A stretch of 64,000 bases of DNA from Gnetum montanum (lineage: Eukaryota > Streptophyta > Gnetopsida > Gnetales > Gnetaceae). Shown piece after piece: positions 23,751-37,328 of this stretch. The stretch lies in assembly GCA_015680685.1 (NCBI GenBank), contig MNCI01035290.1, positions 36,854 through 100,853 on the forward strand, in the 5' to 3' direction. The notes beneath the pieces were generated by a model. The model was not told where the DNA came from. It saw only the letters and a list, made by a program, of their open reading frames with translations, and searched no databases. Position 1 is the first letter of the stretch; each line of letters begins with the position of its first letter. The position numbers and the translations under genes were made by a program.

Positions 23751-24441
23751 TATGTTGTGATGTGAACAATGCCTTTAGCATTAGTTGATAGTTGGTTTTT
23801 CTTTGCTAGGATGCATCTCTTGTTTTGTAGGATACAATAGCGGTTGAACACATGAAAATGGCTGGGAGGTGTGGTTGAGGCAGCATCAAGTGCATGTTTC
23901 CTTTTCCTAATCATAGATTAGACTACTTAGTAGCATGTAGGTGGTAGATGCAAGTTCATGTGCACATGCCAGAGAATGAAGAGGACATAGGTTCTCTTAT
24001 CCTTCATGCATGTTTTTATGCCTCATTCTTCAGTGGGTGCCTCGAGGTGGCCTTGGACGATGTGGCATGTGCTACTTCCTACATGGAACTTTGTTCTCAT
24101 GGAGAAGCATCTTTGAGGAAGTGCTCTCAAGTGTGGTTATCCTACTGAGGATGTTTGAACCCATAGGCGTACCTTGATGTTGGGCATTTGTGTGGGAATG
24201 CTGGATTGTGTAGGCAGTAAACTATGTGCTTTTGTGATGCCCTCTGCACTCACATGTCCATGGTTGAGAGCAAGGCTACATTTGTCACTAGTTGTAGTGT
24301 CACATTTCTCGGGTGTGCAATTGCGCAAACTAGGGAACAATGCCTGTGAAATATGTTGTACAAAATCCATTAGAGGAGGATCGTTCATTTCTTTCGAGTA
24401 AGGAAGGAAGATAGTGCTAACCGCATGGGTGCCTAGTGCAT
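23751..24441 (+). other. 5' ETS just upstream of 18S, unit 1
   Basis: Single-copy sequence shared with about 51480-52219 (for example TTTGTTCTCATGGAGAAGCA near 24090 and 51868). It abuts the 18S start. No gene is seen. Confidence 0.65.
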
Positions 24442-26254
24442 TACGTGGTTGATCCTTCTAGTAGTCATATGCTTGTCTCAACGATTAAGCCATGCATGTC
24501 TAATTATGAACTACTTCAAATGGTGAAATTGTATATGGCTTATTAAATCAGTTATAGTTTCTTTGATGGTACCTTACTACTCGAATAATTGTAGTAATTC
24601 AAGAGCTAATACATGCAACAAATCCAAAATCTCAAAAGGGATGCATTTATTAGATAAAAGGCCAATGTGATCTTTCTTGTTTGCTTGATGAATCATGGTA
24701 ACTAGATGGATTACATGGCCCTTATGTTGATGATGCTTCACTCAAATTTCTACCCTATCAACTTTCAATGATAGGATAGAGGCCTACCATGGCTATGAAG
24801 GGTGATGGGAAATCAGGGTTTGATTCTAGAGAGGGAGCTTGAGAAATGGCTACCACATCCAGGGAAGGCAGTAGGTGTGAAAATTACACAATCCTAACTT
24901 GGGGACATCGTTACAATAAATAATAATACTAGGATCATCAAGTCTAGTAATTGGAATGAGTACAATTTAAAGCCCTTAACGAGGATCCATTGGAAGGCAA
25001 GTATAGTGCTAGCAACTATGGTAATTCCAGCTCCAATAGCATATATTTAAGTTTTGCACTTGAAAAGCTCATATTTGGATCTTAGGATGGAGCAGTCAGT
25101 CTGCTAATCCGATGTGCATCAACCACTCTATTCCTTCTATCAGTGACATGGTTTTTGCCTTAATTGGCTGGGTCACAGCTCTGACACTATTACATTGGAA
25201 AACTTAGAGTGCTCAAAGCAATCCTTTACTCTGAATACATTAGCATGGAATAACATGATAGGTTTTTGATCCTATTATGTTGGCCTTTGGGATTAGAGTA
25301 ATTAATAATAGGGACTATCGAGCACATTCATATTTCATTGTCAGAGGTGAAATTCTTGGATTTATGATAGATGAACTACTACAAAAACATTTTCCAAGCA
25401 TGTTTTCATTAATCAAGAATGAAAGTTGGGGGCTCAAAGATAATCAGACACTATCCTAGTCTCAACCATAAATGATGCCAACTAGGGATCGACAGATGTT
25501 GTTTTCAGGACTCTGTCGGTACCTTCCAAGAAATTAGAGTGTCTAGGCTCTAGTGGGAGTATGGTCACAAGGCTAAAAATTAAAGGAATTGATGGAAGGA
25601 AACCAAAAAGAGTGGAGCTTGGGGCTTAATTTGACTCAACATGGGAAAACTTACTAGGTCCAGACATAGTAAGGATTGATAGATTGAGAGCTCTTTCTTG
25701 ATTCTATGGGTGGTGGTACATGGCCATTCTTAGTTGGCAGAGTGATTTGTCTAGTTAATTTCATTAATGAATGAGACCTCAGCCTACTAACTAGCTACAT
25801 GGAGGTATGCCCTTCATGAAAAACTTGTTAGAGGGACTATGGCTGCTCAAGCCATAGAAGTTTGAAGCAATAACAGGTCTATGATGACCTTAGATGTTCT
25901 AGGACACACACATGCTACACGGATGCATTCAAAAAGCTTCTTTCCCTAGTCTAAGAGGATCAGGAAATATTATGAAAATGCATCATGATGGGGATAGATC
26001 TTTGCAATTATCAGTCTTCAACCAGGAATTCCTAGTAAGTGTGAGTCATCAGCTCATGTTGACTATGTCCTTGTCCTTTGTACACACTACCCATTGATCC
26101 TAATGATTGAATGATCCAATGAAATGTTTGGATTATGGGGATAATTATGGTTTTCTCATCATTGAGATTGTGAGAAGCTCATTAAACCTTATCATTTAGA
26201 GGAAGGAGAAGTCATAACAAGGTTACCGTAGATGAACCTACAGCAGGATCATTG
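24442..26254 (+). rRNA. 18S rRNA, full length but decayed (probable pseudogene), copy 1
   Basis: It runs from TACGTGGTTGATCC to AGGATCATTG and is 1,813 bp long, the usual plant 18S length, so there is no intron and little net indel change. Conserved blocks such as AGTCATATGCTTGTCTCAA and GAGGTGAAATTCTTGGATTT (spanning about 25342-25362) are still readable. Sites that are nearly invariant in living genes are hit: the 530 loop reads GCTAGCAACTATGGTAA (25008-25024) instead of GCCAGCAGCCGCGGTAA, and the site after TTGTACACAC (from about 26076) reads TACCCATTGATCC instead of CGCCCGTCGCTCC. Changes are mostly C-to-T and G-to-A. It is probably not functional. Confidence 0.95.
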
Positions 26255-26982
26255 ATGTGCACATGCTTTTATCTCATTGGTTACAATCTTGCATTTTCAT
26301 TGCTGCAACAAAGAATGCTTGGGGAACCTCATGTGGGGAATCCATGATAGTGGTGCCATGCTGGGATAGGACTTCGTGTAATGCTCATGGGGAGAGCATG
26401 CACTTGGCAGGGGTGTGAGACATTACATCTGAATTATGTGTTGCACATTCAATAAATCAATTCCTTGAAGCATAGATCATTGCCTAGGTAGATTTTTGGG
26501 GGAAGAAATGAATTAATCTGGAGTGTTTGAAGGAGGGGGCTTAGGTTTCATCCTGATGTAGGACATGTCAGCGATGATCGCCATCATCCATCGAGGATAG
26601 GTAGGGAGATGTTTGTTTTGGGAGTGGCCATGTGGGTGTAGTTCTCTTCTCCCATCACACGTGTTCTAGGTGAATGGCTACCCTTGGCCTTTGGGTTGTA
26701 GGGTATTTTGTTGCTTTGGGAAAATGCAGGGTAGTCGGGGGAATTGCACCAAATAGCTATGGTGTTGGTTCTTTGCGAGTTCTCATCCTTCCCATTTGTG
26801 GTTGCATAGCAAGGTTTTCATTCAGAGGGTGATCACCCCCTGGTTCGGATGTTGACACTAGTCTCATTCATTAGGTGCTTCCTTCTTTTCTTTCCCCAAT
26901 GCCAAGGTGTGAGTGGCATCAAGGATGTGACAAACATCTGTTGCATTACTATGGTAGTCAACCAAGGTTCATGACCCCAATC
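26255..26982 (+). other. ITS1, copy 1
   Basis: About 728 bp between 18S and 5.8S. This is long for a flowering plant (commonly a few hundred bp) and in the gymnosperm range. Compared with the second copy it lacks about 200 bp near 26629-26636. Confidence 0.85.
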
Positions 26983-27140
26983 ACAACTCTTGACAATGGA
27001 TATATTAGCTCTCATTTTGATGAAGAACATAGAAAAATGTGATATTTTATATGAATTATAGAATCTTGTCAATCATCAAATATTTGAACAAAAGTTGTGC
27101 CATATTCCTAGGTCAAGGGCACATCTACTTGGGTGTCGTG
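26983..27140 (+). rRNA. 5.8S rRNA, decayed (probable pseudogene)
   Basis: Recognisable blocks are ACAACTCTTGACAATGGATA, GATGAAGAACATAG and GGGCACATCTACTTGGGTGT. The 14-base land-plant motif GAATTGCAGAATCC appears as GAATTATAGAATCT, with three differences, all transitions. It is the only 5.8S in the window, because the second unit has lost this region. Ends are placed by similarity and may be off by a few bases. Confidence 0.9.
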
Positions 27141-27440
27141 AATATCCTATGGCATGCCCTCTTTACTCTATGCAAGGGGCCAACAAATGTGGTCATCCAT
27201 GTCTCTTGAGGTGTGGTCGGATAAAATTTTCTATCATTTGTGTTTTCTCACTTCTCCTTGGATGGAGCAATGGATGGTGGTGGTGGTCTCTATGTTCCTT
27301 ATGATGAGCATGCACAAGGTACATTGGCCCCCTCCTTGCCCTTCTCCTTCAATGCAATGGGAGACCATGAGACCTGCAGTTTTGGGGGGTAATGTTCCTC
27401 ATTTGCATTGCACATAGGAGTGGTGATGCTTCCTCTTGCA
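27141..27440 (+). other. ITS2, copy 1
   Basis: About 300 bp between 5.8S and 26S, C+T-rich in places. No further feature is seen. The equivalent in unit 2 is deleted. Confidence 0.8.
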
Positions 27441-27801
27441 GTGACCCTAGTTCAGGTAAGGGTACCCACCAAGTTTAAGCATATAACTAAGTGGAGGAAG
27501 AGAAACTTATGAGGATTTCCCTAGTAACAGTGAGCAAACTAGGAATAGCCCAACATGAAAATTTGGCAATGATCACCACTTGAATTGTAGTCTGTAGAAG
27601 CATTTCCTATAGTGGACTAAGCCTAAGTACCTTGGAACGGGGTTCCTGAGAGGATGATAGCCCCATCAGGCTTGGACCCTACTACATCATGTGGTGCTAT
27701 CAGTGAGTTGGGTTTTTTGGGAATGTAGCCCTAAGTGGGGTGGTAAATTCTATCCAAGGCTAAATACATGTGAGAGATTGATAACAAACAAGTACCATGA
27801 T

Positions 27802-27832
<31 letters not shown>

Positions 27833-29727
27833 TGAAAAGTACTTGAAATTATTGAGAGGGAAGTGGATGGAGGCCAATGTTGCATCCTAGTCAGACATGG
27901 AGAAGAGAATGTATGCTTTGGTTCATTGCTTGGTCTAGAAGGTGAGTCTGCATGGATCAGCACTATGGGATAAGTATGCATAGCTAGCTACGTGTGTGTT
28001 GCCACTGCAACGGTTGATGGTCCAAGCACACGTTCCTTTGAGGGGTGGGTCCTATGGTGCCTACACACTCAAGATGTGGATTCCATGGGCTTTCCATTCA
28101 ACCTATCTTGAAACATGAACCAAGGAGTCTAACATGCATGCGATTCATTAGGTTTGGAAACCCACATGATGCAAGGAAGTTGAAAGGTGGGATCCTTGCA
28201 TGGGCATGAAGCATCATTGACTAACCTTGATCTTGTTGAGAAGGGTTCAAGTAAGAGCATGTCTATTGGGATTCAAAAGATGGTGAACTATGCTTGATTA
28301 GGATGAATCCAGAGGAAACTCTGGTGAAGGCCCATCATGATACTAACATGAAAATCATTCATATGACTTGGGTATAGGGGCAAAAGACTAATTGAATCAA
28401 CTAGTAGCTAGTTCCCTCCAAATTTTTCCTCAAGATAGCTAGAGCTCACATTCTCAAGTTTTATTAGGTAAAGAAAATGATTATAGGCATTGGGGGTGGA
28501 ATTCCCTCAACCTATTCTCAAACTTTAAATAGGTAAGATGGCATGGTTGCCTTAGTGGGATGCATTAATGAATCGAGAGCTTCAAGTAAGCCATTTTTGT
28601 TAAGCAGAAATGGCGATGTGCGCTGAACCAAAAGTTGAACTATAGTGCCTAACTACATGGTAACCCAAAACCCAAAAAGGGTATTAGTTGATTAGGATAG
28701 TAGGATGGTGGTCATGGAAGTTGAAATCTTCTAAGGAGTGTGTAACAACTCATCTTCCGAATCTACTAGCCTTGAAAATGGATGGTCCTTAAGTGCATGA
28801 CCTATGCTCAGCCATTGGGACAAGCGCTAGGCCTCGATGAGTAGGAGGACATGGGGGTCATTGCGAAGCCTAGGGCATGAGCCTGAGTGGAGCAGCCCCT
28901 AGTGTAGATCTTGGTGGTAGTAGAAAATATTCAAATTAGATCTTTGAAGACCAACATGGAGAAAGGTTCCATGTGAATAGCACTTGGACATGGGTTTGTC
29001 AATCCTAAGAGATGGGGAAGCCCCTTCCAATGGGTGCACTTTGCATGAGATCTCGAAAGGGAATTAGGTTAACATTCCCAAACTGGGACATGGTGGTGGA
29101 TGGTAACATCAAGGAATCTAGAGATGCCAGTGAGGACCCTAGGAAGAGTTATCTTTTCTTTTTAATAGCCTACCCACCCTAAAATTAGCTCAACTAGAGA
29201 TAGGGTCCAATGGCTAGAAGAGCACTTCATGTCCTACGGTGTCTAGTGCATCCTCAATGGCCCCTGAAAATTTAGAGAACTAAGTACCATTCATGCCTGA
29301 TTGTACTCATAACCGCATCAGGTCTCCAAGGTGAAAAACCTCTAGTCCATAGAACAATGTAGGTGAGGAAAGTCAATAAGATAGATTTGTAACTTTGGGG
29401 AAAGGATTGGCTATGAGGATTGGGCCTAGTAGTCTATGCCCCAAACTTGTGGGCCATCAATGGCTTTCCTAAGCTACTTCCATGGTGATGGTAGGCCCTT
29501 CCATGTCAATTGGATGATGGACATAGAGCACCCTCCCCTGCTCCATGGGGGAGGGCTTTCCCTAGGTAACAAAAAACCCTCATAGAACTAGCTCAGAAAA
29601 GGGGAATTTGAATGTTTAATTAAAATAAAGAATTGTGATGGTCCCTAAGGATGCTAACATAATGTGATTTCTACCCAGTGCTCTAAATGTCAAAGTGAAG
29701 AAATTCAACCAAGAGCAGGTACATGGT

Positions 29728-29766
<39 letters not shown>

Positions 29767-30880
29767 TTCATCTAATTAGTGATGCACATGAATGGATTAA
29801 CAAGATTCCCACTATTCCTACCTACTATCTAGCAAAACCATAGCCAAGGAAATTGGCTTGGCAGAATCAATAGTGAAAGAAGACCCTATTAAGCTTGACT
29901 CTAGTATGACTTTGTGAAATGATTTAAGAGGTGTAGAATAAGTTAGGATTGATCATGATGCAAGTGAAATACCACTACTTTTAACACTATTTTACTTACT
30001 CTGTTGGTTGGAAATGGGGCATGGCCATCACTTATGGACCTAAGATCTACCTTAGTGCATCGATCCATGAAGAAGATAGAGTCAGGTGGGGAGTTTGGAT
30101 GGGGCGGCACATCTGTTAAAAGATAACACAAGTATCCTAAGATGAGCTCAACGAGAATAGAAATCTCATGTGAAACGAAAGGGTAAAAGCTCATTTGATT
30201 TTTATTTTTAGTAAAAATACAAACCATGAAAGTGTGGCCTATCCATCCTTTAGATATTCAAAATTTAAAGCTAGAGGTGTTAGAAAAGTTACCACAGGGA
30301 TAAATAGCTTGTCGTAACCAAGCGTTCATAGTGACATTGCTTTTTGATCCTTAAATGTCAAATTTTCTTATCATTGTGAAGCAAAATTCACCAAGTGTTA
30401 GATTGTTCACCCACCAATAGGGAATGTGAGCTGGTTTTAGACCGTCATGAGACAAGTTAGTTTTACCCTACTGATGATGCATGTCGTGATAGTAATCCAA
30501 CTTAGTACAAGAGGAACCACTGATTCACATAATTGGTCATCATGTTTGGTTGAAAAGCTAGTGACATGGAGCTACCATGTGTCATATTATGACTAAATGC
30601 CTCTAAGTTAGAATCCATGCTAGAGGTGGCACCTCTTTCCTTGTCGATTGCTACATGACCCTTGGTAGGCGTAGCTTCGTTGCTCTTGTTGGCATGTGTC
30701 GATGATACCCCCTAGTCCTGATTGCATAGTGGGGCACTAGGGGCCATGTAGTTTCATTTCAAGCAATCAACAAGAAGAATCATTTGTAGATGAGTTAAAT
30801 AAATAATGGGGTATTGTAAGTGGTAGAGTGGCCTTGCTACCACAATCCACTAGGATTCGACCTCTTATCATCAAGATTCA
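27441..30880 (+). rRNA. 26S rRNA, near full length, decayed (probable pseudogene), copy b
   Basis: It starts at GTGACCCTAGTTCAGG and keeps the order of the plant 26S throughout: AGTTTAAGCATATAACTAAG, GAAAGATGAAAAGGACTTTG, CGAATCTACTAGCCTTGAAA, CTCTTAAGGTAGCCAAATGC and the 3' end GGGGTATTGTAAGTGGTAGA. Length is about 3.44 kb, normal to slightly long. The sarcin-ricin loop reads AGTACAAGAGGA at 30504-30515 instead of AGTACGAGAGGA, a G-to-A change that should not be tolerated. The insertion site of R2 elements (about 29750-29775) is uninterrupted. Confidence 0.95.
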
Positions 30881-31375
30881 TGATCATAGACTCCCGCCCC
30901 CACCCCCCCACATCCTTGTCTTTGGGCTTTCTCTTTTACTTTTGCTCCATAGACACCTGGGTTGTGTTCCATCCCACCAAAATTGTCATCTCATGGGGGT
31001 CAACAGATAGGGATCATGCATTTTTCTCAAGAGATGGATGTCTTCCCCTTCATGGGCACATATATCATTATACATACACACACATGCATATGTGGTCCCC
31101 TTCTTCTAGGTTAAATTCTGGTCGATAGCCTTGGAATCTGAATATCTTTTTTCACCTCATAATCAAGAACCTCACTTGGGTGGGGGACTATGTTCATTTG
31201 CATTACTAGTAGGGAATGTCCCTTGCCTATGAGGTTGCACAGAGTGGAAGACCATAATCAATAGATACTCTTTGCATGCAACAATTTTTACAACCATGAG
31301 GTTCCCACTTTCAATCGGGACCAACTCAACAAAGCTCTCGAGAATTGCCCAAAAAAAGACTCCCTCTAGAGCTCA
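30881..31375 (+). other. 3' ETS / start of IGS-2
   Basis: Homologous to 4576-5030. It contains a run of C (30895-30908) and a short interrupted CA tract at about 31071-31085. No terminator motif is recognised. Confidence 0.7.
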
Positions 31376-33615
31376 AGGGTTGACCCAATAGACCCTCATG
31401 GCCAACCACTCACATAATGGATCCTCGGTACCAACTATAGGTAAAATGGATCCTTTGGGACAACCAAGTGTTGTCCACATAGACCCTTAGGACTGAGGTT
31501 TGGCCCAATGAACCCTCAAGACCATATGCCATCCAAATAGACCCTCTGGACCAAATGGTTGACCCAACACACCCTCCAATCAAAGTGTTGGCCACATGGA
31601 CCCTTGTGACCAAGGGTTGGTCCAACATCCCCTTGAGTCCAAGTGTAGGTAAAACGGACCCTTAGGACCAAGAGTTGGCCCAATGGACCTTGGAGACCAA
31701 GTTTTGGTGCAATGGACCCTTGGGATCAACTATTTTCCAAATAGCCCCTTATGACCAAGTGTTGGCCAAACGGACCCTTGCAACCAAGTATTGGCCAAAC
31801 AGACCCTCATGACCAATGGTTAGCCCAATGAACCTTTGTGACCAAGTGTTGGCCAAATGGACCCTCATGACCAATGGCTAGCCTAATGGACCCTCGTGAA
31901 CAAGTGTTGGTCAAACAGACTATCATGACCACCCTCATGACCAACAGTTGGCCCAATGTACCCTCGTGACCAAGTGTTGGCCAAATGGACCCTTGCAACC
32001 AAGTGTTGGCTAAATGGACCCTCACGACCAATGGTTGGCCCAAGGAACCCTCATGAACAAGTGTTGGCCAAATAGACCCTCATGACCAAGTCTTGGCAAA
32101 ACAGACCCTTATGACTAATGATTGGCCCAATGGACCCTCGTGACCAAGTGTTGGCCCAACCAACCCTCATAACCAAGTGTTGGCAAAAAGGATCCTTGTG
32201 ACCAATGGTTGGCCCAACGGACCCTCGTGACCAACAGTTGGCCCAATGGACCCTCATGAGCAACTGTTGGCCCAACAAACCATTGTGACCAAGTTTTGGC
32301 TAAATAAATCCTTGTGACCAATGGTTGGCCCAATAGACCCTCATGAACAAGTGTTGGCCAAATGAACCCTCATGACAAAGTGTTGGAAAAATAGACCACT
32401 ATGACCAAGTGTTGGCCAAATGGACCCTCATGACCAAGTGTTGGCCAAATGGACCCTTGTGACCAATGGTTGGCCCAATGGATCCTCATGACCAAGTGTT
32501 GGCCAAACAGACCCTCGTGACCAAGTGTTGGTCGAACAGACCCTCATGACCAAGTGTTGGCCTAATGGACCCTTGTGACCAAGTGTTGGCCCAATCGATC
32601 ATCATGACCAAGTGTTGGTCCAATCGACCCTCATGACCAAGTGTTGTCCAAACAAACCCTCATGACCAAGTGTTGGCCTAATAGATCCTCATGAACAAGC
32701 GTTGGCCAAATGGACCCTCATGACTAAGTGTTGGCCAAATGGATCCTTGTGACAACTGATTGGCCCAATGAACCCTCATGACTAAGTGTTGGCCAAGTGG
32801 ACTCTCATGACCAAGTGTTGGCCAAATGAACCCACGTGACCACGTGTTGGCAAAACAAACCCTTGTGACCAATTTTTGGCCAAACAGACCCTCATGACCA
32901 GTGGTTGGCCCAATAGACCCTTGTGACCAAGTGTTGGCCCAATGGACCCTCTTAACCAAGTGTTGCCCAAATGGACCCTCATGAACAAGTGTTGGCCAAA
33001 TGGATCCTCATGACCAATGGTTGGCCCAATGGACCTTCATGACCAAGTGTTGGCCAAACAGACCCTCATAACCAACAATTGGCCCAACGGATCCTTGTGA
33101 TGAAGTGTTGGTCCAATGAACCATCCTGACCAAGTGTTGGAAAAATGTACCCTTATGACAAAGTGTTGGCCAAACAGACCCTGATAACCAACAGTTGGTC
33201 CAACAGACCCTCGTGACCAAGTGTTGGTCCAACGGACCCTCATGACGAAGTGTTTGCCAAATAGACCCTCATGACAAAGTGTTGCCCAAATGAACCGTTG
33301 TGACCAAGTGTTGGCCCAATGGACCATCATGACCAAGTGTTGGCCCAAAAAACCCTCATGACCAAGTGTTGGCCAAACAGACCCTCATGACCAAGTGTTG
33401 GCCAAATGGATGCTCATGACCAAGTTTTGGCCAAACAGAGCCCCGTGACCAAGTGTTGGCCAAATGGACCATTGTGACCAATGATTGGTCCAAAAAACCC
33501 TCATGACATTGGCCGAATGGACCTCATGAACAAGTGTTGGCCAAATAGATCCTCGTGACCAAGTGTTGGCCAAGTGGACCCTCATGATCAATGGTTGGCC
33601 CAATGAACCTTCACA
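31376..33615. repeat. 29-bp minisatellite (type A), IGS-2
   Basis: Here the 29-bp array is longest and most regular. For instance GACCAAGTG starts at 32403 and again at 32432. Main variants alternate CCAAGTGTTGGCCAAA with CCAATGGTTGGCCCAA. About 2.2 kb holds roughly 75 units, against about 0.9 kb in each of the other two spacers. Minus-strand open frames of the type WANTWSQGSIWPT are artefacts of the repeat. Confidence 0.93.
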
Positions 33616-34440
33616 ACCAAATTTATAAGGGTGCAAGATGGTTTGGCTGAAGCTAGTCCAATCAACATATATGGGAAGAGGTAGAATTCTCCCTAGGAGC
33701 ACCGCATGTTTCTCTCACAAGAGTGCTCTTCATCGGAGCACATCACATAGCTGTGCTAGCAAGAGTGCTCTCATAGGAGAGGGCTTGTGAGAGCACTCTC
33801 CCTTGGGACCAAGTGTTGGCCAAATGGATCCTCATGACCAAGTGTTGACGAAACCAACCCTCACAACCAATTGTAGGTAAAACAGACCCTCATGACCAAT
33901 GAACCCTCAGAACCAAATTTATTATAAGGGTGCAGGATAGTTTTGCTGAACCTATCCCAATAAACATATATGGGGAGAGGTAGCATTCTCCCTAGGAGCA
34001 CCACATGGTGCTCTCGTGAGAGCACTCTCCATGGGAGCACCTCGCATGGCTACACTGGCAAGAGTGATCTCATGGGAGGGCTCTCCCTCAAGATCAAGTT
34101 TTGGCCAAATAGACCATTGTGACCAAGTGTTGGCCAAACAGACACTCATGACCAACAATTTACCCAACAGACCCTCATGACCAAATTTATAAGGGTGCAG
34201 GATGGTTTGGCTAAACCTGCACCAATCAACATATATGGGAAAATGTAGTATTCTCCTTAGGAGCATTACATGATGCTCTTGTAAGAGTGCTCTCCATGAG
34301 AGCACCTTGCATAGCTGTGCTGGCAAGAGCGCTCTCATGAGAGAGCCTCATGTAGTGCTCGTGAGAGTGCTCTCCTTGGGACTACCTTGTGCTACACATG
34401 TGATGGTGTTCTCTCTAGGAGAATCCTCCCTGAGAGATCC
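33616..34440 (+). repeat. Three composite promoter-like modules, IGS-2
   Basis: Modules start near 33616, 33911 and 34180, with TATATGGGA or TATATGGGG motifs near 33668, 33967 and 34231. They have the same layout as the nine modules of IGS-1: a TTTATAAGGGTGCAGGAT-type head (the second reads TTTATTATAAGGG), a start-like motif, then GAGAG/CTCTC dyads. The last one passes into the B array. Confidence 0.8.
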
Positions 34441-37328
34441 TTGTGTTGTGCATTTGAGAGCATTCTCCATGAAAAAGCCCTCATTAAGAGAATTCTCTTG
34501 GAGAGTAGTCTCCCTGAGAGTGGCATCCTTGAAAGCGTTCTTGCTGAGAACACCCTACTTGAGAGAATTCTATATGAGAGAACCCTCCTTGAGCATGCTC
34601 AACATGAGTTCACTCTCTATGGGAGAACCCTCCATGAGAACATTCTCCTTGAGAGCATTCTCCCTAAGAGCATTGTCCCTGATAGCATTCTCCCTGAGAG
34701 CGCTCTCCCTAAGAGCTCATTGCACTATGCATGTGAGAGAATTCTCCTTGAGAGTACCCTCCCTAGGAGAATTCTCAGTAGAGAGCCATCATTAAGAGCA
34801 TTCTCTCAAAGAAAACCCTCCCTAAGATTTCCCTCCTCAAGAGCATTCTTCCTGAGAGCACCCTCCATTAGAATGGCCTCCTTGAGAGCATTCTCCTTGA
34901 GAGTGCCCTCCATGAGAGAGTTATCCATGAGAGCACCTTGTACTATGCACATGAGAGTGTTCTTCTCGAGAGCACCCTTGTTGAGAGCATTTTCTTGGAG
35001 AGCATCCTCCTTGAGAACAGTCTCCCTATGGAGTCCCTCCTTGATAGCATCCCCCTTAAGAGCGTTCTTTGTGAGAGCGCCCTCCCCAAGAGCGGTCTCC
35101 TTGAGAGTGCCCTCCATTAGAGTGGCCTTCTAAAGAGCATTCTCCTTGAGAGTGCCCTTGCTAAGAGCATTCTCCCTAGAGTGCCCCCATTGAGAGAATT
35201 ATTTTAGTGAGTGCCATCCCTAAGAGCACTATCCTTGAGAGCATTCTCCCTAAGAATAGCCTTCATTAGAGTAGCCTTCGTGAGAGTGTTCTCCTTGACA
35301 GTGCCCTCATTGAGAGCATTCTCCCTAAGAATAGCCTTCATTAGAGCGGCCTTCGTGAGAGTGTTCTCCTTGACAGTGCCCTCATTTAGAGCATTCTATC
35401 AAAAAGTGCCCTTCCTAAGAGTGCCCTCCTTGAGAACACCCTCCCTGAGAGTGGTCTCTCTAAGGATGCCCTCCTCAAGAGCATCATCCTTAAGTACATT
35501 CTTCATGAGAGCACCCTCCCTAAGAGCGTTCTCCCTAAGATAAGCCTTTGTTAGAGTAGCCTCTACAAGAGCATTCTTCTTGAGAGGTCCCTTTATGAGA
35601 GCACCCTATGCTACGCACGTGAGAGTGTTCTCCTCAAGAGCATCCTCGTTGAAAGAATTCTCTTGGAGAGCACCCTTTCTAAGAGTAGCCTCCTTGAGAA
35701 TGCCCTCCTTGAGAACACCCTCCTTAATAACTGTCTCCATGAGAGGACCCTCCCTAAGAGCATTCTCCTTGAGAGTGCCCTTCATTAGAGTGGCCTTTCA
35801 GAGAGAATTCTTTTTAAGAGTGTCCTCCCTAAGAGCACCTTGCACTATGCATGTGAGAGTGTTATCCCTGAGAGCACCCTTGTTGAGAGTGCCCTCTCAA
35901 AGGGTGCCCTCCTAGAGAGCACTCTCCTAAAGAGTGGCCTCACTTAGAGCATTCTCCTTGAGAGTGCCTTGCACTAGACATGTGAGATTGTTCTCTTAGA
36001 GAGTTCCCTCAATGAAAGTGATCTCCCTAAGGATGCCCTTCCCTAGAGCACCCTCCTTGAGAGAGTTCTCTTTGAGAGTGCCCTCCATTAGAGTGGCCTC
36101 CTTGATAGCACCCTTCAGTAGAGTAGCCTCCTTGAGAGCATTCTCCCTAGAAGTGCCTTGTAGTACACACGTGATAGTGTTCTTCTAAAGAGCACCCTCA
36201 TTGAGAGCATTCTCTTGTAGATAACCCTCCTTGAGAGTGCCCTTCCTGAGAGAAGTCTCCCTAATGATGCCCTCCATGAGAGCACACTCCCCGAGATCAT
36301 TCTCCCTGAGAGTGCCATCTATTAGAGAAGCCTCCCTCGGAGCATTCTCCCTATGAGTGCCTTGTGGTACACACATGAAAGTGTTCTCTTCAAGAGTGCA
36401 TTCATTTAGTTCATTCTCTCATAGAGCACCCTCACTGATAGCACCCTCCATTAGAGCACCCTTCCTAAGAGCATTCTCCTTGAGAGTACCCTTTATTAAA
36501 GTAGAATCCTTGAGAGCATTCTCCTTGAGAGCACCCTTCCTCAAAGCATTATTTCTAAGAGTTCCATGCACTACATAGGTGAGAGTGTTCTCCTTGAGAG
36601 CACCCTCCCTAAGAGCATTGTCTTGTAGATTATCCTCCATTAGAGCAATCTCCCTAATATAAATCTCCTTAAGAATGACCTTTGTGGGAGCATTCTTCCT
36701 AAGTGCACCTTGTGCTATGCACATGCGAGTGTTCTCCTCAAGAGCACCCTTGTTGAGAGCATTCTCTTGGAGAGTGTCCTCATTGAGAATAGCCTCACTA
36801 AGGATGCCCTCTTAGAGAGTGTCCTCCTTAAGAGTGCCCTCCTAAGAATGTTCTTTGTGAGAGTGCCCTCTAGTAGAGTAGCCTCCTTGAGATCACTCTC
36901 CCTGAGAGAATCTTGTGCTACACTCATGAGAGTGTTCTCCTCAAGAGTGTCCTCGTTAAGAGTGTTGGCTTGAAGAGCACCCTCCATCAGAGTAGTATTC
37001 CTGAGTGCATTCTCATTGAGTTCATCCTCCTTAAGAGTTCCTTGTGCTATGCATGTGAGAGTGTTCTCCTCAAGAGTTCCCTCATTGAGAGAATTCTCAT
37101 GGAGAGTGCCCTCCCCGAGAGCACCCTCCATGAGAGTGCCCTTTGTTAGAGAATTCTTGCTATGAGTGCCCTCCATTAGAGTGCCCTCACTAAGAGTGTT
37201 CTTGCTAAGAGCATCCTCCATGAGAGGGTTCTCCTTAAGGGGGCCCTCTTTTAGAGCATTTTCCTTGAGGGTGCCCTTACTTGGTGCTTTATCTCTAAGA
37301 GAACTCTTCTTGAGAATGCCCTCTTCAA
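34441..37328. repeat. 15-bp minisatellite (type B), IGS-2 block 1
   Basis: Forward 15-bp units with cassette words. A near-exact internal duplication of about 75 bp is visible near 35245-35318 and 35320-35393 (both contain CCCTAAGAATAGCCTTCATT), showing local slippage-type growth. Confidence 0.92.

Noticed and set aside
23507-23788. 93-codon plus frame in the ETS
   Set aside because: It is not conserved as an open frame in the equivalent stretch of unit 2 and lies in the 222-bp repeat.
4576-24441. 5S rRNA gene linked in the spacer
   Set aside because: I looked for the internal control and end motifs of plant 5S in the spacers and saw none. A decayed copy could be missed by eye.
24442-26254. 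Self-splicing intron in 18S
   Set aside because: Total length is 1,813 bp and the order of conserved blocks is unbroken.
24442-26254. Mitochondrial, plastid or bacterial rRNA
   Set aside because: Sequence order, ITS1-5.8S-ITS2 layout and conserved blocks are those of nuclear eukaryotic rDNA.
29750-29775. R2-type retrotransposon insertion in 26S
   Set aside because: CTTAAGGTAGCCAAATGCC is continuous in copy b, and the equivalent site is continuous in copy c (near 56676-56695).
24442-30880. Functional rRNA operon
   Set aside because: The 530 loop, the 3' decoding region, the 5.8S signature motif and the sarcin-ricin loop are all mutated.
31376-33615. CRISPR array, because the 29-bp repeat length is in the CRISPR range
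   Set aside because: Repeats are contiguous with no spacers, and the context is plant rDNA.
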